The position numbers were made by a program, and so were the translations under genes. The notes below the pieces were generated by a model that was not told where the DNA came from, ran no database searches, and saw only the letters and a program-made list of their open reading frames with translations. From Rhynochetos jubatus (Eukaryota > Chordata > Aves > Eurypygiformes > Rhynochetidae), in the NCBI GenBank assembly GCA_027574665.1, contig CM050652.1:34429631-34493630 (forward strand): a DNA stretch of 64,000 nt, in the 5' to 3' direction. Positions 26,565 through 38,992 of this stretch are shown here, in pieces (positions within the stretch are counted from its first letter, which is position 1; every line of letters begins with the position of its first letter).

Positions 26565-27384
26565 GAATCACAGAAACACAGAATCAGTAAGTTTGGAAAA
26601 GACTGATAAGATCATCTAGTCCAACCATCAGCCCAGCACTACCATACCCACTAGACCATGTCCTCAAGCACCATGTCTACACGTTCCTTGAACACCTCCA
26701 GGGGCAGCCTGCTCCAATGCCTGATAACCCTTATGGTGAAGAAATTTTTCTTAATATCAAATCTAAACATCCCCTGGTGCAATTTGAGGCCATTTTCTCT
26801 TCTCCTATCACTTGTTACTTGGGAGAAGAGACCAACACCCACCCCTCTGCAACCTCCTATCATGTAGTGATATGGTCTTGCCTGAGCCTTCTCTTCTCCA
26901 GGCTAAACAACTTGTTTAGCCTGGAGAAGAGAAGGTTAGCTCTCCTCACAGGACTTGTGCTCCAGACACGTCCCCAGCTCTGTTGCCCTTCTCTGGACAC
27001 ACTCCAGCACCTCAATGTCTTTCTTGTAGTGAGGGACCCAAAACTGAACACAGGACTTGAGGTGCAGCCTCACCAGTGCCCGGTACAGGGGGACAATCCT
27101 TTCCCTGTTTCTGCTGGCCACACTGTTCCTGATGCAGGCCAGGATGCCACTGGCCGCCTTGGACACCTGGGCACACTGCTGGCTCATATTCAGCTGCCTG
27201 TTGACCAACACCCCCAGGTCCTTTTCTGCCCAGAAGCTTTCCAGCCACTTGTCCCCAAGCCTATAACATTGTAGGGGGTTGTTGTGATCCAAATGCAGGA
27301 CCTGGCGCTTGGCCTTGTGGAACCTCATACAGTTGGCCTTGGCCCATTGATTCAGCTTTTCAGATCCCTCTGAAGAGCCTTCTT
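26565..27384 (-). mobile_element. CR1 LINE, 5'-truncated, moderately diverged
   Basis: A second CR1 on the minus strand. Its 3' end at 26565 carries a degraded tail (gaatcacagaaacacagaatc on the plus strand). The 3' untranslated part follows, then the ORF2 C-terminal region. The minus frame at 26936-27328 (130 codons) reads [49 protein letters not shown] and [15 protein letters not shown], a clear CR1 series. The FSLEKRRL box follows further downstream on the minus strand. The element stops near 27384, cut short at the 5' end as is usual. Its 3' region differs from the CR1 at 8173, so it is another subfamily. A perfect 49-base inverted repeat interrupts it at 26887-26935. Confidence 0.95.
26887..26935. 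repeat. Perfect inverted repeat inside CR1 (24-base arms)
   Basis: The arm at 26887-26910 is the exact reverse complement of 26912-26935, with one base (26911) between. Both arms encode the CR1 'LFSLEKRR' box, one per strand. CR1 normally has this box once, so one arm is an inverted copy that replaced or displaced the sequence just upstream. As a result an LFSLEKRR peptide appears in frames on both strands. Confidence 0.95.
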
Positions 27385-28355
27385 AAATTTCATGTAATGT
27401 ACAACAGAATCATCTGGAATGGTTTATTCCACTGTTTCAAGCCTTTACATTAGCATATACTAGTAAAAAAATATATAAACTATTAAATAATCTTAGGAAG
27501 GAAAAAAGATATTAATCTCTGTGTTCATGTATTGTGGATATGTGTTCTAGCTCCAGAGATTATGCCACTAAGGAAGACATAAGCAATTATGTGCAAGCAG
27601 CAATTTAAGGATACAGGTTTAACCCTCAGGCAATTAAATTGATCCGAGTCTGTATCTCCTACTCTACTGACTTCAACTCTGTGAATTCTACTTTCAGAAG
27701 TTAAGGTGCTGCTCAGTGCCAGACATAAATCCTTAAATTTCTACACAAGATTCTACTCAAACACAATTCTGTTGCTTAAAACACTTTTTCAGAAGTCCTC
27801 TGATGCTTTAGCAGGATCTTTAAAGTGATGGCTAAGCGACTGACAAAAGCTAAAAGTAACTGCTACTTGGACTTAATTCATGAAAGTCTGATTTCCCATG
27901 TATCTGTTCTATCTTCCCTATAAAGAATCCAAAGAAATAGATTAAACTCAGGAAGAGTTAGCAAAGATCGTAACAATCATTGCACTTTATGTGGGATAAC
28001 AGTTGAAACAATATATTTTATTGCAACTGTTATCAAACCTCTTTCATTGTCCTGCAATGAGCCAAACAGTTCTGTCAAAAAACAGTTTCCTTTTTTTTTC
28101 ACCCTCCCACTAGGAAACAACTACAGTCAACTATCTCTTCTGTCTCTGTCCAAAGCAATCAATAGAGAGAACACAGCTTCCAATCCTCCTAGACATTTGG
28201 AAGCCTATATTCATCGTAACTGTCAAATTCTTCAGAAGTTAAAGCAGGCACTGAACAGGCACAAACTATAATCTGGAATGTGTTTGACATATCCCTGTAT
28301 TTAAAGTATCCTGGAAGACTGTAATTTAACAAAACAAAAAGCAAAAAACAAAGCA
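27385..28355. other. AT-rich non-coding DNA, no gene seen
   Basis: No repeat or coding potential was recognised between the CR1 and the purine tract. Confidence 0.6.
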
Positions 28356-28641
28356 AAAAGAAAAAAAAGGGGGAGGGGGGGGGAAAGATAGAAGATAGGG
28401 AGGAGGAAAAGAAAAAAAGAAAAGAAAAGAAAAGAAAAGAAAAGAAAAGAAAAGAAAAGAAAAGAAAAGAAAAGAAAAGAAAAGAAAAGAAAAGAAAAGA
28501 AAAGAAAAGAAAAGAAAAGAAAAGAAAAGAAAAGAAAAGAAAAGAAAAGAAAAGAAAAGAAAAGAAAAGAAAAGAAAAGAAAAGAAAAGAAAAGAAAAGA
28601 AAAGAAAAGAAAAGAAAAGAAAAGAAAGAAAAGAAAAAAAG
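28356..28641 (+). repeat. Purine tract with (AAAAG)41 microsatellite
   Basis: An A-rich lead-in is followed by G runs at 28369-28373 and 28375-28383, then a GGAGGA-like stretch. From 28420 to 28624 come 41 exact AAAAG units without a single change, with a few imperfect units to 28641. The plus strand is almost all purine across the whole stretch. The minus frames at 28189-28659 and 28301-28648 that cross it read as endless Phe-Leu-Phe-Phe-Ser and are artefacts of the repeat. Confidence 0.97.
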
Positions 28642-31600
28642 AACCCACCTCAGTATCACTGTTTCTCTTTCCTGTGATGCAAGAAGTCCCTTAGGAGTAC
28701 AACAGGAGTTATTTCTGTCTGCTCTACTTTACAATCATCCAGAAACAGAAGGTTTTATAATAAAAGATGACTCCCTAGCCTTAGTTGATGAATGGCTATA
28801 ATTTTCCATTGGACATTCTGAATCATCTAGCTTGCCACAGCAGAGAAGCTCTCTAACTCTGAATTGAAGGTATAATTCTAAAACGTGAGACTCCACTGCA
28901 GAAGGGTAACACATTGGCTGTGAATCCTTGACATTCAAGCACTGTTGTGAAAAAAACTAATGCTATTTATTTACAGAGAAGAGGGTTCTGGAGTTCACTC
29001 AGTCATTCTGATTCAGAACACAAAAACCTAACTGGGGTCCAAAAGAAGATGTACAACAGGACAAAGCAGAGTCCTGGACTGAGCAGTTCCACAGATCTCA
29101 AATGTAAAAACATTATCAAGGATATACTCAACAGTTCAAGGCATGTTGTCACACATTAATAATGTGGGAGTAGGTTTATGGTGCTCTAAAACACAGGTAA
29201 GGTAATTCCTACTCAAAATATTTTCTGATAGACAGAGGCCCATATATCCTGTAGCTGTTATGCATGCAATCTTTGGTGTCATTCTTCCCCAGAAATAGGA
29301 ATTTGGAAGAAAAGAGGCTGAAATAAAAGGGATCATCAGTTATTAGAGTGACAACCACAAAATTTTGGCTTCTCAGGATGAAAAGGTAATTAATGGCTTT
29401 TGTATAAAACACTGAAAAACTCTTTCATTAACAGAATAAAATAATGTGATAACCAATATTATTCCTAACTGAAACTGGTTTTGGAGATCACTGAGTTGTA
29501 ACTCAGTGGCAACAAGCAGATCAGTGTCTGACAGAGATCAAAAATAATGGCAATATTTTGTAAGATGTAAAATAAAAGTGACACCTATGGTATCAACAAG
29601 TGTAAATGTGTAATCAAGATAGTATTATGAGTGGAGGGAGGCATGATACAGTTTAGGGCACCAGATCACCTTAATGAAGATCTGAGTTTTTTTGCTGGAG
29701 TAGGACTGGCTAAATACCCTATCCCTTTGCATTTACTGAAGGCCATGGTCAATGTCCTATGGCTCTGAAGGGTGCAGGACAAGTACCAAAATCTTTCAGT
29801 GCTTCAGTTCCTACATTTACAGTAAAAAGTGCTGCTTCCTTTACCTTTTCTTAAAGCTGCAAGTACATCTGTGACCATATGTGTCTCTGGGATCAATGCT
29901 CATATTTGTTACTGGTTGGACCTGCAAATAGGAATGCAGTGGCCATGTCCCTCAGGCTGGGTAGAGGTCCTAGCTCCCCAGTGCAGTGGTCTGGGCTCCA
30001 GTGTGCAGGTAGGAGTGTCCTAGGCCAGAACAGCTGGAGAAGGAAGCCATGCTCTTACAGCACTTAACATTCTCTTCCAGATGAGATTTCAACTAGCACA
30101 TTTGTTGATGTCAGGCTGTTCAGTGCAGAAGACTGCATGCTTCACCTTCGTCATTCAAGTATATCTTTTATATATACCTCTTACACAACAGCTCAAATCC
30201 AGTTTGTTTTCTTTTTTTTTTTTTTTCCCCCAATAGCAATCATATGGTTTGGAAGACTTCAGAATCCTCACAGACTTTTCAAACTAGTCAGACATCAAGA
30301 GCAAAGAATTTTTCCTATGAAATAGAAAGCCACATGCATATTACATGGGAAATCCTGAGTCAACAGAAGTCAATGACAGAGATCCTATCACATGGGTGGA
30401 ATCAAGATTTCAGTATCCATATGTAGTAATCTCATAGATTTTCCATTGATTTAAAAATCTCGAGATTTTAAAATAGAAAAAAATAGAATTAAAAAAATAG
30501 AATTAATAGAGAATAAAACCATCCAGATTTAAGTGGATGTGAGTTATTGCTTAATAAGTAGTAGAACAGTGATCTTTTTTGACTACTAGCCAGCTGGTCA
30601 GATGTTTATTGATTTATAAAGTAAATGCCAACTTCAGCTTGGTAAGTACTGAATGCCCCAAGAGCCTGGCAAGCCAGTCACACTTGGCAGATTTTCATAT
30701 TCCCTTGCCAAGACCAAATCAGGCAAGTGAGAAAGCAAATACTAAGCTTGTTTTGTTCCAATCACTAAACAGATTTTTTTAGGAGAGGGGAAGTGTTGTT
30801 ATAAATTATGAGTCCCTTATCTAGCATTTCAAAATACAGTTGCAACCACAGATATGTGGGTTGACTAGCAAATATTCATTCAGCTTCCATTTAAGAGCAG
30901 TAAGAAAATCCTTTTTTCCTAATTGTCAATAAACTCATGGCTAACTCTGTAAATAAGCATCAAATGGATTCTGTGGGATGATTTGATTTCCATTAGATTC
31001 CATCTTCTAATATTAGTGATGTCTCATATTCTTATTTTTACTTCCAACAAATGGCAGCTGCTATGAAACGTAGATTTGCGAGAGTACAATACTTTAAATG
31101 AAAGATTAACTGAAGGCAAACCCCAAAGACCAGTTTTCATCTTTTAGGTGGCATTCAAAGCTGCATTTCAGCAAGGATTGTTTTAGCTGTGCTGCTGTAA
31201 CAGGGACTAAAACTGATATGAAAGTAGCACTACAAAGCATTTTAAATAATAACTTGACCCTGTACCTTCAGCAAATTTGTCAGGTTGTGATCTAATTAGC
31301 CTAGAAAAGCCTGATCATTATTCCTGTCTATTGGAAAGATGCAGGATTGACAGACTAATTGTTCCCAAAACAGATCTGTGCAATTTCTGCTGCAACCTCT
31401 AAGGCATAAGAAATGAGTATTTAATGAAACAATAGAATTAAAAATTTACAGGGAAAGCACATGAAACTGATGTTCTTTAACACAATCTTCCATTAATTGC
31501 ATTAAAAAGGTTATATTAAATGGAGAAAAGTTATCTCCATCCCTATTAATCATGTTTCTTTAACTAAGGAACATACACATTATGCAAGTTAACTTATTAC

Positions 31601-34600
31601 AAAGAAAACAGTATCTGCAGTATTGAGTAGTTTCTCAACATACTGATTTACATCTAAAAGTTTAAAATACGAGTTCTGAAATATGCTAAACTCCTATGGC
31701 TCTCATCCAGTAAACTACTTCTTTGGCTTACTCTATAACTACAGGATGTATGCATTACTGTCAAGCTAATTTATTTGTATATTTTATGTTAGGTAAATTA
31801 AGAACAAACAGTTAGCACCTCAGAGATCCAGACACAGTATTTTCACACCTCTCTTGCAACACCATTTGGATAAAACTATGGTTCTGCACTGAAAGTGGCT
31901 ATGCAAAAAATCCCAACAATACTTCCACCTTGAGTTTTCAGGCCCATGTGTAGTTAGTGTATTGAACAGAACAACATGACATTTTACCTCTCAAGTCTTC
32001 AGGCAATACTGAGAAGAGGAACTTCTGCAAATAATTATCTTTGGGTTTTTTTGGTTTGTTCACCATTAACAGAATTATTTGGTACATGTCAACGGTATGC
32101 CAGTGTATTCATATATTTATTATACTGGTAAAAAATCTCAGATACTGAAGTCAAGTTCACTTAGCTGTAGACTGAGCAGTGTGTAAAGTATTGTAAAAAA
32201 TGTAATGTATATCTTAATAAAGCAAGAAGGTATCCTCAAGCTGTTGCTGAAGAAAAGTCACTTACTGGTAAGTCCACTACTCTAGATACCACAGAGCACT
32301 ACAGTCGCATGTAGAAACCTATGGGTAGGGAAAAGGTCCATAATAACAAGAAGAAATTATCTAGTACAGATAATTTTCTGTACAGCCGCCACAGAATTTC
32401 ATATTTTCATATGAAAATATTCCATATTTTTAGATATCTAAGCACAGAGGAAAAATAACACCTAATGCACGTGTGGAAATGCAGATTGTACACAGATGTA
32501 CCTCCAGAGCCTTCATATGTTGAGTTCCTGAAAAAGGTTAATGATACCACATGGAAGAAACTCCAGCAACAAAGAGTTTCTTACATTTTTTGTTTCCAGA
32601 TCAGCCTCCTCTGGTTAGAAACAGAGTTCATGTATAACAAAGGATACAGAAGTTGAAGAAATTATGAATATAAGGAACTAACGCAGTGACTGGGAATTCG
32701 TACTTCCCTTTGTTGCTTCTGTAGTTTCAGTATTTTTAAAGTTATTTTAATTTTAATATGAGTCTAAATACAGACTGACAGCAGGTATTCTGATCTGTTA
32801 TACATCTTTACCTAAACATCCAATAATGGCTGTATATCTGTGTACAATGTAATTGACCTCACTGAGAAAACTCAGAGCATTTGAAGTTTAATGCAGGTGA
32901 ATCATTCTAGGAAAAAGTTCATATTTATGAAGTGGACGCTTTGCATAGATTTTTCTTATAGTGAATATATACAAAATAATTATATGCACTATGGAAAAAA
33001 CCGTTTCTGTAACAGAAGCTTTGCAGACAACCAAGAAATGTGTATGAAACTGCAAGTTCACTGATTACACATACATATATATGTATGTACATGAACACAT
33101 ATGCAAGCTAACTGACAAAATCGGTGGTGTTAGGCTTAGTTTTTCTTTCATTTTGGAAAAAAAATTGCTGTGTCCAAAATAATTCATTCGAATATGAATG
33201 CTTTTAAAGTGGATTAATTCATTCTATAAAGCAGGGTGTGAAGACCATATTGCAGAAAATCTGAATTCAGTTCAAACTTTCATACATTTACACTTTTATG
33301 ACAGAACTGGATCTCAGTGGATGGAAAAAGTAAGTTATACCAAAGATTCTGTAATCACTGTGCTATTTTTAGTTTTTTTTTCAATAAAGGAAATGGGGAA
33401 GACAAAGATAATTTTAAACTGGCTTTGTACATAGCACTGTAAGATTTTGCCTATACTGTTTAAATGCATAAAACAGAACATGATCCCTTCATTCTTGTTA
33501 AGATCACTTTCTAAAGCAAGCAGAAGTAAAAAAAAAAGCCTGGGATACATTTCTTACCTTTCCATCAAATTTATTCATCTTCAAGCAGGCAAAGTGCTGA
33601 AGCAAAAAATAAAAACAGCAAAACTATAAACCAGAAAATTGTAGAACTACAAAATAAATCAAAATGTGATTGCTACTGGCAAGATCTATTTAAAAACTCT
33701 AAAATCTGAGAGTACCAACTTTTTCATTCTGAAAATTAAGCAGTGGTGCTTAAACATAGTGTTGCTATTAAAATGATAATATTTGTTTTGCAAAACAACA
33801 GTTCACATTTTGAAACTCAGGAGACACCTAATACTTCTATTGTTTATGTGCATAGGGAAAAATCCCATTGAAAGAAAAAAAACCCTAAAGAACAGACAGA
33901 ATCTGACACATGCCTAATAAAGAGTTGATTGATACATATTATTATACCAATATATTAAGATATTAATATTAGAAAGCTAATATTGGAAAGATAAAAAACT
34001 TGTCTGAGGCATATGACCTGTTGAATGTTGAACCACTTCTTACTGTGTGCATTTTAGCAGTTTGGGATCAAGCTAACTGCTGCACTGGTGTTTGGAGGAC
34101 AAAATTTACAGATCATAGTTATGAATCTCTGTCTTGTGAAACTTAGTGCAGATTACAAGAAACTTAAATTTTTCTGTGGTCAGGTAAGAAATGTATAATC
34201 AAAGAATATGATGTTTTTTATTGCAGTCTCTATTACATATATTTCTAGGTCTTCTTTTTCTTGTGCAAGGTGTACTTTATTTGTTTTATGTGGTAAGACC
34301 AGAGTCATAAACTTCTTTTTTTTTTTTTTTTTTTTTTTGTGTGTGTCAGTGTCAGAGTAGAGTGAAGGGAAGATATAACCACTGTCACATATGCAGAAGC
34401 CAGAAGAACATAACTGGATCAAAACATGACTCACTGCATTAATAGCATGCTTCTGGGCATTACAGCTGTATCATGGAAATTTGAATGGAATCAATCAACC
34501 CTATCAACAGTCAGAATATATTCTCAGTCTAAACTGTGTTACCATGATACAGCAGAGGTACAAGAGTCTTGGAAACAGATACAAAGGTGTCTGAATTCTG

Positions 34601-36891
34601 TTTTTCCATATTTTATCAACAAGCCTGCAGGAGTATGTATGAAAACATTATATGTTCTACACAGTGTGTATGAAAGCAAACCCTGATGTATTTAGTTGAG
34701 ACCTTCCAAACTCATGCCAGTGTAATACAAGAACAGTATTTGACTCTTTCAGGAGCCTGAGTAGAGCAGATGTTCTTATTTCAGAATAATATATTACAGG
34801 ACTATTATAATTCTCATCAGTTTGTTAGAGTTGATTCTTAAACTGCTGTTAAAAATCTGTAAACATTTGATAACAGAGATCTTCCCAATTACAAATTCTG
34901 TAGTATCAGCTTTTCACAATATAACTTCTTGATAGTGAAAACCAAGAAGCCTGAGACAAATTCAGCTATAATTCAGATATTTCTTTCTGTAGTCTGTTAA
35001 ATGTCTACTTTACTTTTGTTTTAATGTTGTATGAAGAACATTGCAAAAACTCACTGCAGCTGAAGTGAAATAACTGGTAATTTTGTTCTTTAAAAAAAAG
35101 AGTCAAAATCTCATTGTCATAGCTAACAGTAAAAAGAAGAGTTAAAAAAAATAAAATGAGATAAAAAACACATATGAAACTAGAGGAGTCTTAGAAATCT
35201 TTTGCAAATAAAATTCCAAAAACTGGTGTAATAATCTAGTTATCAGGCCTGAATCTTATATGAACATATTTCTTAAAAATCTGTTTTGAAATTAAAGAAA
35301 TGTCAGATTTCAGGGGTAAAATGTGAATGACAATCACAGGGACTTTCAAGAATTTCTTCATATCATATTCAAAGCTGAAAGGACCATGAGAATGAAACAG
35401 AAGACCAACCCAATCTTCATGACAATACTAAGTTCATGGGGCAGACAGATCACCTTGCTCAGTATTTTCTTAGAGGGTTATATACTGAGTCTCCAGCGAT
35501 GTGCATCTTTCATCAGTATGGATATATGTCAGCAACTTTTCTTAAAGGCTGAGGTAAGAGAATAATTAAATTGTTAATGTATACAAATGCTTAATGAATA
35601 TAAATATTTAATGTTCATATTCATAAATTAATCATTGTAGTTATGATACTATATTAATTATTTCTCTAACTGCTTTACTGGTTGTCTCTATTATTTACTC
35701 CACATAGCTTAATTCTTAGGGATTATATCCTGTTCTGTTGGCTTCTGAAATCTCTATTCCTCTCTCTTACAACAGTCTTTTGATTTATTGAATTGTATTG
35801 CACAAATAGATTCAGTCATCTCATCAAAACATTCCCTATTTAAACTCATCATGGCGAAGCACTGTGTATGCATGTTCAGCAGTATTCCTCACCATTTACT
35901 ATGTGAATGGATACAGCTATCATATTCATACCTATTCACAGTCAGTGGCTTTGAGTATGCATGTAATGCTAAATTTTATAGACTGCTATTTGAATAATTT
36001 GTATTTCAGTTTTCTGGCCCATCTGAAATAAGGACAAAGAAAAGACAAAAAAAAAATACATCTGGAGGATGATAGGAACAGGTATCTAATAGAATGCTGC
36101 TTCTATAAAGAAGAGAATATATGGCATGAGTAAAATCTGGATGTTAGTATATGTTTCTATCCCGCACTGGAGAATTTATGATATTTACAGTAATGTGGTG
36201 TCTTTATTTTTATTATGTATTCCTCAGTATTAGTAATTTTTCAGTGTAAAATAGATTAAAACTAGGTAGTTTCCTGGGACATACTAGTTATCAGAAGCCC
36301 GGTAATGAAAACTCCAGCAGTGACACCTTGGGCTCTTTCCAGTAGAAACTGTATGTTGTTCATTCTTCTCCCATGCACATCACATGCTTTCTCAGCCAAT
36401 CAAGCCTATTAACACAGAGGAAATAAATTTGTTGTAAAGTTTTTATTTGGATTTTAGCTGTCTTGCCTTTAAATTCAGAAGAGACTGGATTTCCTGCTGT
36501 CAGGAGAGTGGCACAAAGCTTGCTCCAGCTTCAGGAGCTAATGTTAGCAAATAGTAGTGAGACACTGCTGGCCACATTGGCCAGTGCTGTCTTACAAGGG
36601 GGAATGCCCCTGTTAAAAGGAGGATGGGTCAAAGTGAGAGTATCTGGAATAAAGTAAGATGTGGTGTTGAGAATAAAAGAAAAATGTATTAAATACAGAA
36701 GATGTCTCATTGTACAGTCTTCCAAATCTGTTTTGTTTTATTTGGGTTTTTTTTTTTCTTCTGAACTATCACAGCAAACTCAATTTTTAAAAGCATAATG
36801 TCACTACATGTATGACTGTGTGAGTATTGAAGCCCTTATCCTTTGGAAACCAGTTCAAAGACCACATGGGCCAGCCAATACTGAGACACAA
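28642..36891. other. AT-rich non-coding DNA, no gene seen
   Basis: This is the longest stretch without a recognised transposon near the middle of the window. It contains short perfect AT-rich palindromes at 32401-32420 and 33069-33088, a T tract at 30214-30226, and a run of 23 T at 34316-34338 followed by a short (GT)n. Open frames are all under about 90 codons and show no domain. Confidence 0.55.
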
Positions 36892-36945
36892 TTGATGTAA
36901 ACTCTTGCTTGTTCACAGTTGACATAAACTCTTATATGTTCACAT
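36892..36945 (+). repeat. 27-base diverged tandem duplication
   Basis: Two adjacent 27-base units (36892-36918 and 36919-36945) share 21 of 27 positions, including TAAACTCTT and TGTTCACA. There are only two copies, and no mobile element is recognised around them. Confidence 0.75.
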
Positions 36946-38214
36946 CACAGAATCAGGACACAGTTCAGGTCATTTGGTGATTTCTGCTGCATGGATGAGC
37001 AAGAAGAGATAGCAGGCTGCAATCAAGGGCTGTGAATTCACATAGACCTGTCACAAGCTTAGATGGTGGTTGTCTCTACTACTCATGATTCAGCTTAGTG
37101 CTGTTTCCCTACTACTTCTGGGAGAGTAAATTCACTCAAGAGCAATTTTAGAACCAAGTCTGTGCTTGCCTGTAGCTCAGTGCTGCATATGCAGGTAGCT
37201 TGTCTGAAGTTGACTTAAATGGGATTGTGATGTATCTCTTATCATTTCTATCTGATACCTCAGGCTGTTATGAAACATAGCTCTACCTATGAATCTGAAA
37301 GCCAGATTCAGAGAATGGATATTACATTGATTTTAATACCAGTAACTTAAATATGAGAAAAGTAGATTGACAGGTTTATTTTCCATTATTTAAAAAATTT
37401 CCAGAATCCTTGTGGGTAGTAAGGAGGACAAAAAATGCTCAGTTCAGAACAAGAACTGTAAGAGTTTCCAGCAAAAGGGAAATAATAAAGTTGCCAGGAA
37501 AATACCATTATGAGTTGCCTAGTTTTTTTTTTTACTTTCCCTCTTTTCTAAAATATGATACTGTTGAGAAGTTACCAAGCCAGGGTATCTTCATTTTCAA
37601 GATCCAAATTGCAACAAGATTGTCACGAGCTTCTACATACCTGATTTCACACTTTTTTCCAGTCTTTCTGAGACTTCACAACAGACTGCTGATAGTCAAC
37701 ATTGATTTTTTGATTGAACTCTACTTTTTGTTTTGGTTTGGGGTTTCTGGGGGGGTGAATAGAAAGAACTTTCTTTTCTTTAGTCTGTATAAAATCATAC
37801 TTACACAGAAGTAATTAGATTTTTTTTGGTATATTCTTATGTATCATCCTTGGATAATATTTTACAAGAGTCAAACAAAGAGATGATATACAAAGGTGTT
37901 CCTCCTTGTATGCATAAAACTTTTATGTCTTTAAAAGGGCTGTGTATTTCAGGTAATACTTATGAAATTAAATCAAATTGAGAAACTAAATATTGCTTAT
38001 ATTAGAAAATTCAATAAATTTTCTCCCTATAAGGCTTTGTCTCCCAAGATTTACCTACACAAGGTTTTTTGGACAGATACATATAATAACATGTAATTAT
38101 AAATATTATAAGTCATAATTGAAACACTTATAGCTCCGTTTCTGCTGAGTTGGTTTATATCACTTTTTTTTTTTTCTCTCTGTTTTGCTAGAGAGAAGAG
38201 ATGGCTTGAGGACT
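36946..38214. other. AT-rich non-coding DNA, no gene seen
   Basis: The plus frame at 37410-37814 (134 codons) is rich in Phe from T tracts and has no recognisable domain. Nothing else is identified before the CR1. Confidence 0.55.
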
Positions 38215-38992
38215 GGGTTCATGTTAACCTCATCCAGTTCAGCTAGGCCAAATTCAAGCTCCTGTATCTGGGTTGGGGAAAACCCAGTATGAATGCAAAC
38301 TGGTGGACAAACTGAGAACAGCCCTGTGAAGGACTTCTGGATATTTGTAGATGAAAAATTAAACGTGAGCTGAAAATCTACGCTTTGAGCCCAGAAAGCC
38401 AATCATGTCCCAGGTTCCAGGGCAGGAGGTTCAGGGAGCTGATTCTGACATTGTAATCTGTTCTTGTGAGTACTTAGAGTACTGTGTCCAATCTAGGAGT
38501 CCCCAGTACAGGAAAGACTTGGACCTGTTGGAGCAAGTCCAGAGGAGGGCCACAGAAATAATCAGAGGAATGGAATACCCTTCCTGTGAAGACAGGCTGA
38601 GAGAGTTGGGCTTGTTCAGCCTGGAGAAGAGAAGGTACCAGGAAAAACTTATTTTGCAGCCTTACAATATATAAAGGAGGCTTTTAAGAAAGATAGAGAT
38701 AGACTTTTTACCAAGTCCTGTTTTGATAGGACAAGAGGCAACAGTTTTAGACTGAAAGACAGTAGATTAAGGTAGGACATAAGGAAGACATTCTTTATGA
38801 TAATGTTATTGGGACACTGGAAGTAGTTGACCAGAGAAGTTGTGGATGCCCTGTCTTTGGAAGTCAGCTTGGACAGGGTTTTGAGTAACCTGATCTAGTG
38901 AAAAATATCCCTGCTCATGTCAGGGAGGTGAGCAATATGATCTTTAAAGGTGTTTTGTAATCCTTCAAACTCAAACCATTCTATGATTCTAT
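38215..38992 (+). mobile_element. CR1 LINE, 5'-truncated, most diverged large copy
   Basis: A CR1 on the plus strand. From about 38215 the sequence follows the CR1 ORF2 C-terminal region (a NPV...TENSPVKDFWIFVDEKLNVS segment). A frame at 38405-38674 reads EYCVQSRSPQYRKDLDLLEQ and VQRRATEIIRGMEYPSCEDR, then LRELGLFSLEKRR. The 3' untranslated region follows, ending in CCATTCTATGATTCTAT at 38992. Several frame-breaking changes separate the protein segments, and the substitution load is visibly higher than in the copy at 8173, so this insertion is older. Confidence 0.93.

Noticed and set aside
26717-27274. 185-codon plus frame, the longest in the window
   Set aside because: It is antisense to the second CR1. 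The real LINE protein segments are on the minus strand.
28189-28659. 156-codon minus frame of Phe/Leu/Ser repeats
   Set aside because: It is the translation of the CTTTT strand of the AAAAG microsatellite, not a protein gene.
34180-34434. T23 tract as the tail of a processed pseudogene on the minus strand
   Set aside because: The sequence upstream on that strand shows no gene I recognise and no flanking duplication. A simple poly-T with GT repeat is enough.
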